Shown here: in pieces, positions 43,420 to 51,505 of the stretch | How positions within the stretch are numbered: position 1 is the stretch's first letter | Layout of the letters: each line of letters opens with the position of its first letter | Translations under genes and position numbers: made by a program | NCBI RefSeq assembly: GCF_004005945.1 | Contig: NZ_SACS01000026.1 | Coordinates: 1-51,632 of the forward strand | DNA length: 51,632 nt | Direction: 5' to 3' | DNA from: Rheinheimera riviphila | GTDB lineage: Bacteria > Pseudomonadota > Gammaproteobacteria > Enterobacterales > Alteromonadaceae | Notes under the pieces: model-generated | What the model was told of the DNA's origin: nothing | What the model saw: only the letters and a program-made list of their open reading frames with translations | The model's database searches: none

Positions 43420-45415
43420 CGTTGGTGATTTCATCGTCATAGAGCATGAAGGCAGTCAGGCACAGTTTGAAATTTTAGAGAGCAGTCTGAGCAGCTTGAG
43501 ATTAAAAGACTCTCTGACGGGGATTGAGTCTTCTCGAAAAATACATGTCATACAAGAAATGATTATTGCAGGGACTGCTGTTATTCACCAAAGGCTGGAA
43601 TCGACTCGAAAACTGCTTAAAAGTGATGCTGTTGAGTTTGAAAACTATCCTGAGGATCTGAAAAAGGAAGCTAGGGATAGATATATCTTCGTCACTGGTA
43701 TTGTAGACATGGGGCTGCCTTCACACTCCGAACAGAGATTGACTAAGCCAATTACTGATATTTGGAATAATGAAAAATTTGAATATTTGTCTAAGAGGCC
43801 TAGTGTACGAAGCGTTCAGCGATGGCTGAAGTCATTCGTTGAAGGCGCTCATTCCATCCGGGCTCTTATTCCGCAAAGAGCTAATAAAGGGAACCGCTCA
43901 CCTAAAGTGGATGTTCGGGTTGAACGGTACATACAATTAGCAATTGATTCCTTTAAAAAATTGGAAAGACCGTCTATCGCAACTGCTTTTGGTAATCTGG
44001 AAACGAGGATTAATTACGATAATTCGAAAATAGCAGATGCAGAAAAAAAACTAAAAGTACCGACTAGAACAGCATTTGTTAAGCGGCTTGAAAAAGAAGC
44101 CCCAAGAGAACTTATGCAAACCAGAGCGGGTAAAGAACAAACGAGAAAAGAGTATCGCGTCGCTCGACTGCCACAAGAAATTTCACTTATTCTTCAGCGA
44201 GTAGAGGTTGACCATACAACGTTAGACCTCTTTATAGTAGACGAAAAAACGAACCTTATCTTAGGTCGCCCAAATGTAACTGCGTTATTGGATTATAAGT
44301 CAAAATCGGTTCTTGGTTTTTACATTGGCTTTGAAAAAGCCAGCTATTTGAGTATCGCAAAGGCTTTGAGGCATGCAATTCTACCGAAAAGCTATGTAAA
44401 AAAACTCTACCCATCAGTTGTTAATTCATATGACGCATATGGTCCACCTAAAGTCTTATCGGTTGACAGAGGTAAAGACTTTGAGAGCCGTGCTTTTGAA
44501 GATGCATGCTTAGACTTGAATATTCGAATTCATCGAAATCCAGCCCGACATCCTTGGTACAAGGGAAGTATTGAATCCTATTTTGATACAATTAATCAGC
44601 AACTATTAGACGACAAAAGTGGCAAAGTGTTTCCCAATATAGTGGACAGCAATAACTATGATCCTAAGAAGCACGCCATCATCACAATGGGCCTCTTTTT
44701 GGAAATTTTTCACAAATGGCTCATCGACATCTACCATCAGCAGAAAGTTGCTCAGGGTACTATCATTCCGAGCGTTAGCTGGAATGAAGATCGTGATAAG
44801 GTGCCACTGAGAACCGTAGACCCTAAAGCGCTTGATATCGTTTTGGCCGAAACAAAAACAGCTAAAAACAACAAGGGAGGGATAAAGTTCCAGTATATTC
44901 AGTACGATAGTGACGAGTTGTTTAAGCTGAGAGCTGAGGTTGGATTCAAAAATGTCACTTTCAAAATCGATAGAGAAGATCTAGGAAAAATCTATGTTCT
45001 GGATGAACGAAATTCTCATGACAAAAGGTATATTACCGTACCTGCCCTGAATCAGTCTTATGCCAAGGGGCTTCGTCTTCATCAACACAAAATTATTCTA
45101 AACTTCAATCGCAAATTCCTCAACGGCAAGGTTGATGCCGAAGCCTTAGCTATTGCAAGAATGCAAATTGAGGAAATGGTTCAAGAGCACATTAAGTCTC
45201 GAAAAGGCAAAATTAGTACAAATCAGTCTGTGAGTCGGTGGGCCGATGTTGGTCAGCAAAAAGATAACACTACGAAAGGTACTGTTGTCGATGAATCAAA
45301 TGAATACCGGGGTGTACCCAAGCCAGACGTTGGGTCTGCAACAGAACGAAGACAAGAAAAAGTAATCGGTTTTGATGGAACTAATAATACGCTCCCCGAT
45401 AAGTTGGACTTTTAA
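43403..45415 (+). CDS. tnsB: TnsB-like DDE transposase
   Basis: It binds the end repeats and joins 3' ends to the target. ATG 43403 follows GGTGA by five bases; GTG 43394 is an alternative. The 670 residues carry N-terminal helix-turn-helix domains (for example SVRSVQRWLKSFVEG) and an RNase H-like core. Counted from GTG 43394, the catalytic residues are Asp273 (VEVDHTTLD), Asp358 (LSVDRGKDF) and Glu394 (YKGSIESYF), the last two 35 residues apart. A Mu-type beta-barrel and a C-terminal tail for TnsC contact follow. The length is close to Tn7 TnsB (702). Confidence 0.95.
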   Translation: MIVTYSVGDFIVIEHEGSQAQFEILESSLSSLRLKDSLTGIESSRKIHVIQEMIIAGTAVIHQRLESTRKLLKSDAVEFENYPEDLKKEARDRYIFVTGIVDMGLPSHSEQRLTKPITDIWNNEKFEYLSKRPSVRSVQRWLKSFVEGAHSIRALIPQRANKGNRSPKVDVRVERYIQLAIDSFKKLERPSIATAFGNLETRINYDNSKIADAEKKLKVPTRTAFVKRLEKEAPRELMQTRAGKEQTRKEYRVARLPQEISLILQRVEVDHTTLDLFIVDEKTNLILGRPNVTALLDYKSKSVLGFYIGFEKASYLSIAKALRHAILPKSYVKKLYPSVVNSYDAYGPPKVLSVDRGKDFESRAFEDACLDLNIRIHRNPARHPWYKGSIESYFDTINQQLLDDKSGKVFPNIVDSNNYDPKKHAIITMGLFLEIFHKWLIDIYHQQKVAQGTIIPSVSWNEDRDKVPLRTVDPKALDIVLAETKTAKNNKGGIKFQYIQYDSDELFKLRAEVGFKNVTFKIDREDLGKIYVLDERNSHDKRYITVPALNQSYAKGLRLHQHKIILNFNRKFLNGKVDAEALAIARMQIEEMVQEHIKSRKGKISTNQSVSRWADVGQQKDNTTKGTVVDESNEYRGVPKPDVGSATERRQEKVIGFDGTNNTLPDKLDF

Positions 45416-45416
45416 A

Positions 45417-46454
45417 ATGACACCTGAGCAAAAAGAAAAAATTAGAGCTGTAAAAAACATTTTCATCCCAACCAATACGCTTCAAAAAATGCTGCAAAGC
45501 ATGAAGCGAATACGAGAGTTGGCGATTATCGATGGATATAAAAATCGACCTGACTGCATGTTTGTCACTGGGGAAACAGGAGTTGGAAAGACGACCTTTA
45601 TTGAGCAGTACCTCGAAGCAAATCAGCGATATGATGTAGCGGATGGCGAGGAGGAAAAAACTGTTATTCCCGTTCTTTATTGCTCATTACCAAAATCCAA
45701 ACGCCCGGTTCATGTGGTTGAGCAATTATTGGTAAAAATGGGAGATGAACTTCAAGGTAAAGGTGATGACGTTCCGGGATTAACCAATCGACTGGTGCAT
45801 CTAGCCAAAAAGGCAAAAGTTGAACTGATCATCATTGATGAGTTTCAGCACGCAATTGATGCTGCTAATGAAGACATATTTGAAGATATCGGCGAGTGGT
45901 TCAAGATTTTCATTGATGCTGCCAGAATACCGATTGTATTTCTGGGAGTTCCTTGGGCTAAACCAATACTGGATGTTAATGACCAGTTACGTAGGCGTGT
46001 CAGAAAGAATAGTTATACTATTGAAAATTACACACTTGACACATTCAATGAATTTCAGATGTTTCTTCAACGAGTTGAACAGGAGCTGCCGATTAAGCCA
46101 TATCGAGAGCTCTGGGAACAGGAAATGGCATTCAGACTTTTTGCAGCTTCACGGGGAAATTTATCCGAGTTGATGGAGGGTATTATCCAACCTGCATGTA
46201 TTGAGGCCATTTATGATGAATCGCAATTTATATCGGAGCGGCATTTCATCGATGCTGTCGAGGAAAATACCGATTGGTTGGATGGCAACAATCCGCTCGC
46301 AGTAGAAATTGACAAAGTGGAAGCATTGCAGCAAAAAACATCGTCCTACTGGAACGAAAATGCAGAGCGGCTAGCCAGTAAAGTAGTTAAACCCACATAT
46401 GCAACTGTTAAGTTTTCTAATTTAAATTTACAAACTGTACTCAGTAAAAGGTAG
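45417..46454 (+). CDS. tnsC: TnsC-like AAA+ ATPase, short form
   Basis: It links the target selector to the TnsAB transposase and gives target immunity. ATG 45417 lies one base after the tnsB stop; the frame is open upstream inside tnsB. The 345 residues show Walker A GETGVGKT (52-59), Walker B LIIIDEFQH and a sensor region (VFLGVPWAKP). It is much shorter than Tn7 TnsC (555) and near the size of the short TnsC proteins of other Tn7-like and CRISPR-linked elements. Confidence 0.93.
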   Translation: MTPEQKEKIRAVKNIFIPTNTLQKMLQSMKRIRELAIIDGYKNRPDCMFVTGETGVGKTTFIEQYLEANQRYDVADGEEEKTVIPVLYCSLPKSKRPVHVVEQLLVKMGDELQGKGDDVPGLTNRLVHLAKKAKVELIIIDEFQHAIDAANEDIFEDIGEWFKIFIDAARIPIVFLGVPWAKPILDVNDQLRRRVRKNSYTIENYTLDTFNEFQMFLQRVEQELPIKPYRELWEQEMAFRLFAASRGNLSELMEGIIQPACIEAIYDESQFISERHFIDAVEENTDWLDGNNPLAVEIDKVEALQQKTSSYWNENAERLASKVVKPTYATVKFSNLNLQTVLSKR

Positions 46455-46459
46455 TTAAC

Positions 46460-47506
46460 TTGGTAGTAAGACCCAAGATCAAGGCGAATGAGTCGCTTCA
46501 AAGTTATATGACCAGAATTTGCCGGGCTAATCATTGGAGATACTTGGGCTTTAAAGCTCATGTTACAAAGTATGTAGCCCCGCTGAACTCAACGAAGCTC
46601 AATGATAGAAAGGCCATCAGTACTTTTCTTGCTAAAAAAACTGGTTTCAGCGAGGTCTCTAAGCTTGTAGATGTGTGGCTTCTGGTGAACCGTCATCGTT
46701 CATATTTTGACATGTCAAGAATCAAGATATGCCCAATTTGTTACGAAGATGGTTGTGAGGCACCTGCATATTGGTCATTCAATAGTTACCTGTGCTGCGT
46801 GCAGCATGAGTGTTTGATGGTTGATTCTTGTCACAGTTGTAATCAACGATATACAAATGAAGGCTTAATAGATCTGCAATGCGACTACTGTCATACGCCA
46901 ATCAGGGATAATAAACCTAAACAGGTTGAAGCAACGGATTATTACAGCAGGAAAATTTACGACTTGTTTGCTTCAAAAAACATGGAACCTGAAGACTATT
47001 TATCATGTGTTACTACTGAAATTACTCAGTCGGAGCTTGAACTGACTTTGATGAAATCGCTAGTCAGCAATTTTTCCAATGATCTAAGTACTTCAAAGCG
47101 GCATGCTCGGCGGCATTCGGCAATTGAGCTGCTTTATCAAAAGCAGCTTTTATGCGGGACAATATCCCGCAATGAGCGCATGCTCAATGCGGAAGTTGCT
47201 AGAGCCGTGACTGAGCTTTACCGGAGAGGCGAAAGTGACCTAGGCAGAATTATCCAAACAGTTAGACCTTTGCTAGAAGACCCTCGGGCAGCGTTTTTAA
47301 GGAAGGCATTGCAAGCTTTTATATTATCGTGTCCACCAGAACTGGATCAATTAAGAGTCGGGGTAAGATTGTTGGAGCAGTTGTTTTGTGCTGAGAAGGG
47401 CTACTACGAAGCATTACTTAGAACGAATTTTTCAAGTGACATGATAATAGCGCCGGGAACGCCAGCAATATTGGCTCGCAGTGCAATCAAGCTTATTAAA
47501 TCTTGA
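46460..47506 (+). CDS. tniQ: TniQ/TnsD-family target selector
   Basis: TTG 46460, five bases after tnsC; 348 residues. The N-terminal TniQ domain is clear (ESLQSYMTRICRANHWRYLGF). The zinc-ligand cysteines follow (KICPICYEDG, CCVQHECLMVDSCHSCNQRY, LQCDYCHTPI). The C-terminal helical part should read a fixed DNA site; with insertion right behind parE, the parE 3' coding end is the likely site. Tn7 TnsD has 508 residues, so this is a short selector. No tnsE-like or cas gene follows. Confidence 0.88.
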   Translation: MVVRPKIKANESLQSYMTRICRANHWRYLGFKAHVTKYVAPLNSTKLNDRKAISTFLAKKTGFSEVSKLVDVWLLVNRHRSYFDMSRIKICPICYEDGCEAPAYWSFNSYLCCVQHECLMVDSCHSCNQRYTNEGLIDLQCDYCHTPIRDNKPKQVEATDYYSRKIYDLFASKNMEPEDYLSCVTTEITQSELELTLMKSLVSNFSNDLSTSKRHARRHSAIELLYQKQLLCGTISRNERMLNAEVARAVTELYRRGESDLGRIIQTVRPLLEDPRAAFLRKALQAFILSCPPELDQLRVGVRLLEQLFCAEKGYYEALLRTNFSSDMIIAPGTPAILARSAIKLIKS

Positions 47507-47923
47507 AAAAAGTGGTTTCTTTATTGGATGGCTAGGCATAGTTTTTTTGTAACATCAACGTCACCACAATTTACCACACAGCTGTGATAGCAGAAGCTAA
47601 AGTAATTTGAAACGCTTGACGATCTGAGCAATGGCAAACGAAATTAAATCCCTCTAAATAAAGGATTTGGTCGAAACGTACAGATTGACAAGCCATCTAT
47701 TCGACGAGAGTGAGATCTTTTTAAGAAAATAAACCAATTAATAAACTATAAAATAATGTTTAAAAACATATAGTTGATCCTCATTTTCTAATTTACCACG
47801 CTCATTTGTGAAAGGCTATTTTTTCATCAGTCTTCGGTTTTTAGGTGCCAAAGATTCTTGGCATACATAGTCTGATTTACCGTAAGGTGTGCCCCTAATT
47901 TCAGCCATGTACTGGAGTCAGAT
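47507..47923. other. 417-bp AT-rich gap behind tniQ
   Basis: No gene is visible. It holds an AAATCC...GGATTT inverted repeat (47646-47667) and an AT-rich nested hairpin, ATGTTT-AA-AAACAT with AACTAT/ATAGTT outside it (47744-47775). The cargo promoter should lie here but no clear consensus pair is seen. Confidence 0.5.
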
Positions 47924-48424
47924 ATGCACCTTGATATGTCTTTCGTACTACCAAAAAACGCGTTTGAAGACATCGAAGCCGTAGCTATTCAGTTCGGTCC
48001 TTACTATCAAGCGATGCTCTGGCCATTGTGGTTGAGGAACGTTGATACAAACGTAACATCCGTAAACATTCTCCAAGCTGGTGCTCAGCTGCTTTCAAGC
48101 TATGGCTGTGTGCTCGCAACCCTCCGATTTGGACTTTACTGCTCACGCCATTTTCCCTTACATGGCAACGTAGTTAGTGATGACGTTGCTTTGTATTACT
48201 TGCGTCAGGCTTTCAAGGAGCTAATGGGAAGCCCAGAAGGTGTTCTGATGTGGCTGCAAAAAGCGGAGGGCTTTGAGTACTGTAAGGCGGAACGAGACAG
48301 TTTCTGGTTTCAGGCTTGTGCAGCATATGCTCAACACGAATATGAGCAGAACCCTGACCTGCTAACTAGAGAAATAGAATTCGCATTTCAGTTCTTACTC
48401 AATGACAAAGGTCTGTCAGCATGA
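47924..48424 (+). CDS. unknown cargo protein, 166 residues
   Basis: ATG 47924 follows GGAG by eight bases. I do not recognise the family. It has a helical composition with aromatic patches (FGPYYQAMLWPLWLRN, AERDSFWFQACAAYAQHEYEQ), no signal peptide and no catalytic motif that I can name. It overlaps the next gene by four bases (ATGA), so the two are translated together. It is the first gene of a three-gene cargo cassette with the same AT-rich composition as the tns genes. Confidence 0.65.
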   Translation: MHLDMSFVLPKNAFEDIEAVAIQFGPYYQAMLWPLWLRNVDTNVTSVNILQAGAQLLSSYGCVLATLRFGLYCSRHFPLHGNVVSDDVALYYLRQAFKELMGSPEGVLMWLQKAEGFEYCKAERDSFWFQACAAYAQHEYEQNPDLLTREIEFAFQFLLNDKGLSA

Positions 48425-48741
48425 AACGCAAACTGACATGTAGGAATAAAGCGTTGCTATCTAAGCACTTCAAAACACGAAAGCAATTCGTCAGTCTGGT
48501 TAAGCACTGTGAGCAAACCACGTTTGCATCAATAGCTGCAAGTAAGGCAAAGGGACAGCAATGTTATATAAAACGCATACGTCGACAGGGACGCATGAAT
48601 CCCCGCCAACTTAAGAAATGCCGGAAAAGGCAAATAAAATCGGGGTTAACTGGTAGTAGATATAGCGGCATGTGCCAATCGACTCTTCAGCCAGCTGGCT
48701 TCAAAAACTATGGCGTTACTGATCTTAACTCTCGCAATTAG
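48421..48741 (+). CDS. unknown small basic cargo protein, 106 residues
   Basis: It is strongly positively charged (MKRKLTCRNKALLSKHFKTRKQF, then CYIKRIRRQGRMNPRQLKKCRKRQIKSG). It is probably a nucleic-acid-binding protein, judging only by charge. It is coupled to the preceding gene through ATGA. No family is recognised. The last ~25 residues are less basic and may reflect drift. Confidence 0.55.
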   Translation: MKRKLTCRNKALLSKHFKTRKQFVSLVKHCEQTTFASIAASKAKGQQCYIKRIRRQGRMNPRQLKKCRKRQIKSGLTGSRYSGMCQSTLQPAGFKNYGVTDLNSRN

Positions 48742-48754
48742 CCGGGATTTGCTT

Positions 48755-49159
48755 ATGAATACGAAGGTTAAAAACTGGCATATCGTCTCTATCTGCGACA
48801 AAGACCAATTGGTGGGTCGGATTCTATGGGGCATTTGCACGCAAGACGTTACAAACAGGTTTTCAGTTGGAGACTATGTCTGTACTTCTAAGATAATGGC
48901 AATCCTTCCCAAGCAAAACTTAGTTAAAACTTTTAGTGGAAGTACATACTTTGTGGAAGGTGATGGGAAAAAGTCTGAAATTCAGATCCAAGACTTTGAA
49001 CTGTTGCGCGGCGGTCTCAGTCCTGATGAAATCAGTTTTCTCAAAGAACAACAAAAAATGGGCCTTATCAAACTTCGTTTTTCTGATTTAGATCAAGATG
49101 ATTTAGTCGATGCTGAGACCTTTTTTGACGATTTAGATTCTGGCAAATATGACTTCTAA
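48755..49159 (+). CDS. unknown cargo protein with acidic C-terminus, 134 residues
   Basis: ATG 48755 is preferred over in-frame codons from 48710, which overlap the previous gene. The N-terminal half looks like a small beta domain (WHIVSICDKDQLVGRILWGIC, then FSVGDYVCTSKIMAI). The C-terminal tail is acidic (DLDQDDLVDAETFFDDLDSGKY). A basic protein followed by an acidic one is a pattern seen in toxin-antitoxin and anti-toxin pairs, but nothing else supports that here. Confidence 0.6.
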   Translation: MNTKVKNWHIVSICDKDQLVGRILWGICTQDVTNRFSVGDYVCTSKIMAILPKQNLVKTFSGSTYFVEGDGKKSEIQIQDFELLRGGLSPDEISFLKEQQKMGLIKLRFSDLDQDDLVDAETFFDDLDSGKYDF

Positions 49160-49542
49160 CCGGACCCTAAGTCCTCAAGACATCAATTTTTTTTAAACGA
49201 TACCAGTACTGAATTCACCAGTTTCTACTCACTAGAAAAGACATTTTTGAGCGTAAGTCGGAAGTGAAACTTGGCGATAAATTTAATTGTGGAGTCTTTA
49301 TATGAGCACAAAGAGTGGGTCTACCAATAACTGGCTGGTTTGTAGTTTGTGTTGAATCCAAAGCCTTGTCCTCACCAGTGACTCGGTGATGGAGGGACTT
49401 TTTGTAGCCTAGCTATGGGGTAAGCTCAGGTTGACAAAAGTTTGATTTAGCAATAAAAGGTTGACGTTTTTTAAAATGTGCATAAAATAGTTATGGCATT
49501 TCACAACTATTGCTAGCTTAACCTTTTACGCTGGAGCACAGA
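49160..49542. other. 383-bp gap with promoter before the metalloprotease module
   Basis: No gene above 20 codons is convincing; a 17-codon frame at 49302 is probably chance. The right part holds the promoter listed next. Confidence 0.5.
49429..49488 (+). promoter_or_regulatory. promoter with a repeated AGGTTGAC box
   Basis: TTGACG (49461-49466) and TAAAAT (49483-49488), 16 bases apart, form a good sigma70 promoter about 55 bases before the start codon. The box AGGTTGAC occurs both at the -35 and 30 bases upstream (AGGTTGACA, from 49429). The two boxes are three helical turns apart, as expected for an operator of the HTH protein encoded downstream. Confidence 0.6.
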
Positions 49543-50139
49543 ATGGGTCGAGTACCAGAAAACTTTTCAGTGGACTTAACAGAAGAACGTTTAAAGATTG
49601 TCAGTAATCGATTGCTAGACGTTTTGGATGAGGCGGAAAGTTTCGCCCAAAGCCCCAATGCTACTGCATGGTTCAAGGGCACGGCCAATTATGGATTGCC
49701 TCAAGGTATGCTGAAACTTATGCATGAGGATGACAATTATCCTTGGATAACTTTAGCTAATCAAACAATGGACTATACGGCAAGAATTGGTAACACGTTG
49801 GTTCAGTTTGTAGTTGATGACCCACATGCGCCGAAGAAAACACACCGAGTAAAACGCAATGCGGTTGAAAGACAGCAGATAGGACTGGATTTAGAGGAGC
49901 ACAATCCAGATATCCCTCTTATTTGGCGATTTTACTTAAACCCTAAGTCCAATGGCGTTGATTACTCTCCATCTGTGACATTGGTCGGTTTCGACATCAA
50001 TGAAAATGTTGTTTGCATGTGGGAACACGAAGATGTAATTTCGTCGCCAATTTCAGGTGAAGTGGCTCAGCCTGTCGAAATTGACATGCCTGTAGTGTCA
50101 CTCAAACATAGTTCTCAAAAGACGCAAGAAAGTAAGTAG
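49543..50139 (+). CDS. unknown partner protein of the HTH/metalloprotease (possible toxin)
   Basis: 198 residues, with GGAG seven bases ahead of ATG 49543. I do not recognise a family. It has no signal peptide. The first half is helical (DLTEERLKIVSNRLLDVLDEAESFAQ) and the second half rich in strands (IPLIWRFYLNPKSNGVDYSPSVTLVGFDIN). It is 12 bases ahead of an ImmA/IrrE gene on the same strand. In known two-gene modules of this type one partner is a toxin and the HTH-protease is its antitoxin or regulator, so a toxin role is possible but not shown by the sequence. Confidence 0.65.
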   Translation: MGRVPENFSVDLTEERLKIVSNRLLDVLDEAESFAQSPNATAWFKGTANYGLPQGMLKLMHEDDNYPWITLANQTMDYTARIGNTLVQFVVDDPHAPKKTHRVKRNAVERQQIGLDLEEHNPDIPLIWRFYLNPKSNGVDYSPSVTLVGFDINENVVCMWEHEDVISSPISGEVAQPVEIDMPVVSLKHSSQKTQESK

Positions 50140-50151
50140 CAGCAGTAAACA

Positions 50152-51240
50152 ATGGATAGCAAAACATTTCGTTTTAATAGCGAACAGTTAAAGTTAGCAA
50201 GACTTGCTGCGGGATTATCTTTCGCTGATGTTGGAAGTATACTTGGCGTCACACGGCAGTATGCCTCTAAGCTGGAAAATGATGCGATCCCATCAATTGC
50301 TCAACTGAAGTTATTGGCTGACGCTTTAGGCGTTGATACAAGCTTCTTTAACAAGACAAGGAGTAAAGTCCTAGAGACTGAACAGTGTCATTTTAGAAGT
50401 GTTAGATCCTCAACTCAGAAACTTAAAAAGACGATTGTGGCACAAGTTGAAGTGTTGAATAGCCATATTTTTTCATTGATTGACGATATTGTAGATTTTC
50501 CAGCGATAAACATTTATGAAGCCGAAGATCATGAATATGACTCTGTTAAAGATATTGAAGTATTGGCAGAAAAAGTTCGAAGACAGTTGGGGTTGGGATT
50601 AGGGCCAATTTCTCATGTTATAAAACTTTTGGAAACTCTTGGCTGTATAGTCGTCAACTTGGCTGATGCAGATGAAAAGATTGACGCCTTTTCAACTTTC
50701 ACTGGAAGACCAATAGTTGTTCGTAATACTCAAAAACTAAGCCCCGGTAGACTTAGGTTTGACTTCGCCCATGAGCTTGGGCATTTAATAATGCACCAAG
50801 GTATAGAAACAGGTTGTCGCACTACTGAGCAACAGGCCAACAATTTTGCCAGCGCATTTCTGATGCCACGAAGTGCTTTTGCTTCTGAGTTCCCGATGGT
50901 TAGAGGCGCTTACCTGAATTGGGATTCCCTTGTTCAGCTGAAGGTGAGATGGGGTGTTAGCCTAAAGGCGATAATTTACAGGGCGAAAGCTTTGGGGTTG
51001 CTTTCTCCAGAGAAAGCAAAGTCTGCGTACATTTATCTGTCCAAGAACGGCTATACCAAAAATGAGCGTGGGGATGACTTGATGTTAATAGAGCAGCCCA
51101 CAATGCTTCAGAATGCAATAGACTTACTTGATATCCATACTGTAAATTCAATTGTTAAAGAAAGTGGTTTAAACAGAAATATGTTTATGACAAAATTCAA
51201 CTTGCGTCTCCCTTCCTCTAACCATTTGATAGCAGTATAA
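50152..51240 (+). CDS. XRE-type HTH and ImmA/IrrE metallopeptidase domain protein
   Basis: 362 residues. The N-terminal helix-turn-helix is at about 8-65 (LKLARLAAGLSFADVGSILGVTRQYASKLEN). The C-terminal DUF955 zinc protease domain has the motif HELGH at 207-211 and a third ligand Glu226 in TEQQANNFASAFLMPR. Members of this group cut or release repressors (ImmA, IrrE) or act as antitoxins. The gene follows the unknown partner by 12 bases and probably binds the repeated box upstream. The partner arrangement resembles the RosmerTA-type anti-phage toxin-antitoxin modules, from memory and unverified. Confidence 0.9.
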   Translation: MDSKTFRFNSEQLKLARLAAGLSFADVGSILGVTRQYASKLENDAIPSIAQLKLLADALGVDTSFFNKTRSKVLETEQCHFRSVRSSTQKLKKTIVAQVEVLNSHIFSLIDDIVDFPAINIYEAEDHEYDSVKDIEVLAEKVRRQLGLGLGPISHVIKLLETLGCIVVNLADADEKIDAFSTFTGRPIVVRNTQKLSPGRLRFDFAHELGHLIMHQGIETGCRTTEQQANNFASAFLMPRSAFASEFPMVRGAYLNWDSLVQLKVRWGVSLKAIIYRAKALGLLSPEKAKSAYIYLSKNGYTKNERGDDLMLIEQPTMLQNAIDLLDIHTVNSIVKESGLNRNMFMTKFNLRLPSSNHLIAV

Positions 51241-51434
51241 TTTTCATGCTTGCTGTTCGCCTACCCAGATAGAGATTACAGGCACAGCCCTGAGGGTTCT
51301 AATGGCGCGAAAACAACCATCGGCTGTTATCGCTAGACTGACCTTGGGAGTGAGTTTTTGCCACCACAAAGAGATGAGCAACATTGGCGATAACCTTTAA
51401 CCTTAGCTTTCTAGCTGAAGTACAACGATACAGG

Positions 51435-51456
51435 ACCCGCATAGCGGGTTTTGTCT
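51435..51456 (+). terminator. rho-independent terminator behind the metalloprotease region
   Basis: ACCCGC (51435-51440) pairs with GCGGGT (51444-51449) around ATA, followed by a T-rich stretch. It lies about 195 bases after the stop, so it may belong to another transcript unit that ends here. Confidence 0.65.
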
Positions 51457-51505
51457 TATTTGGTGATGGTTGATTGAATTAAAGTCCTTATTCTCATCAA
51501 TGATC

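Noticed and set aside
49302-49355. 17-codon frame starting ATG AGC ACA
   Set aside because: It is too short, without a supporting ribosome-binding site or partner gene.
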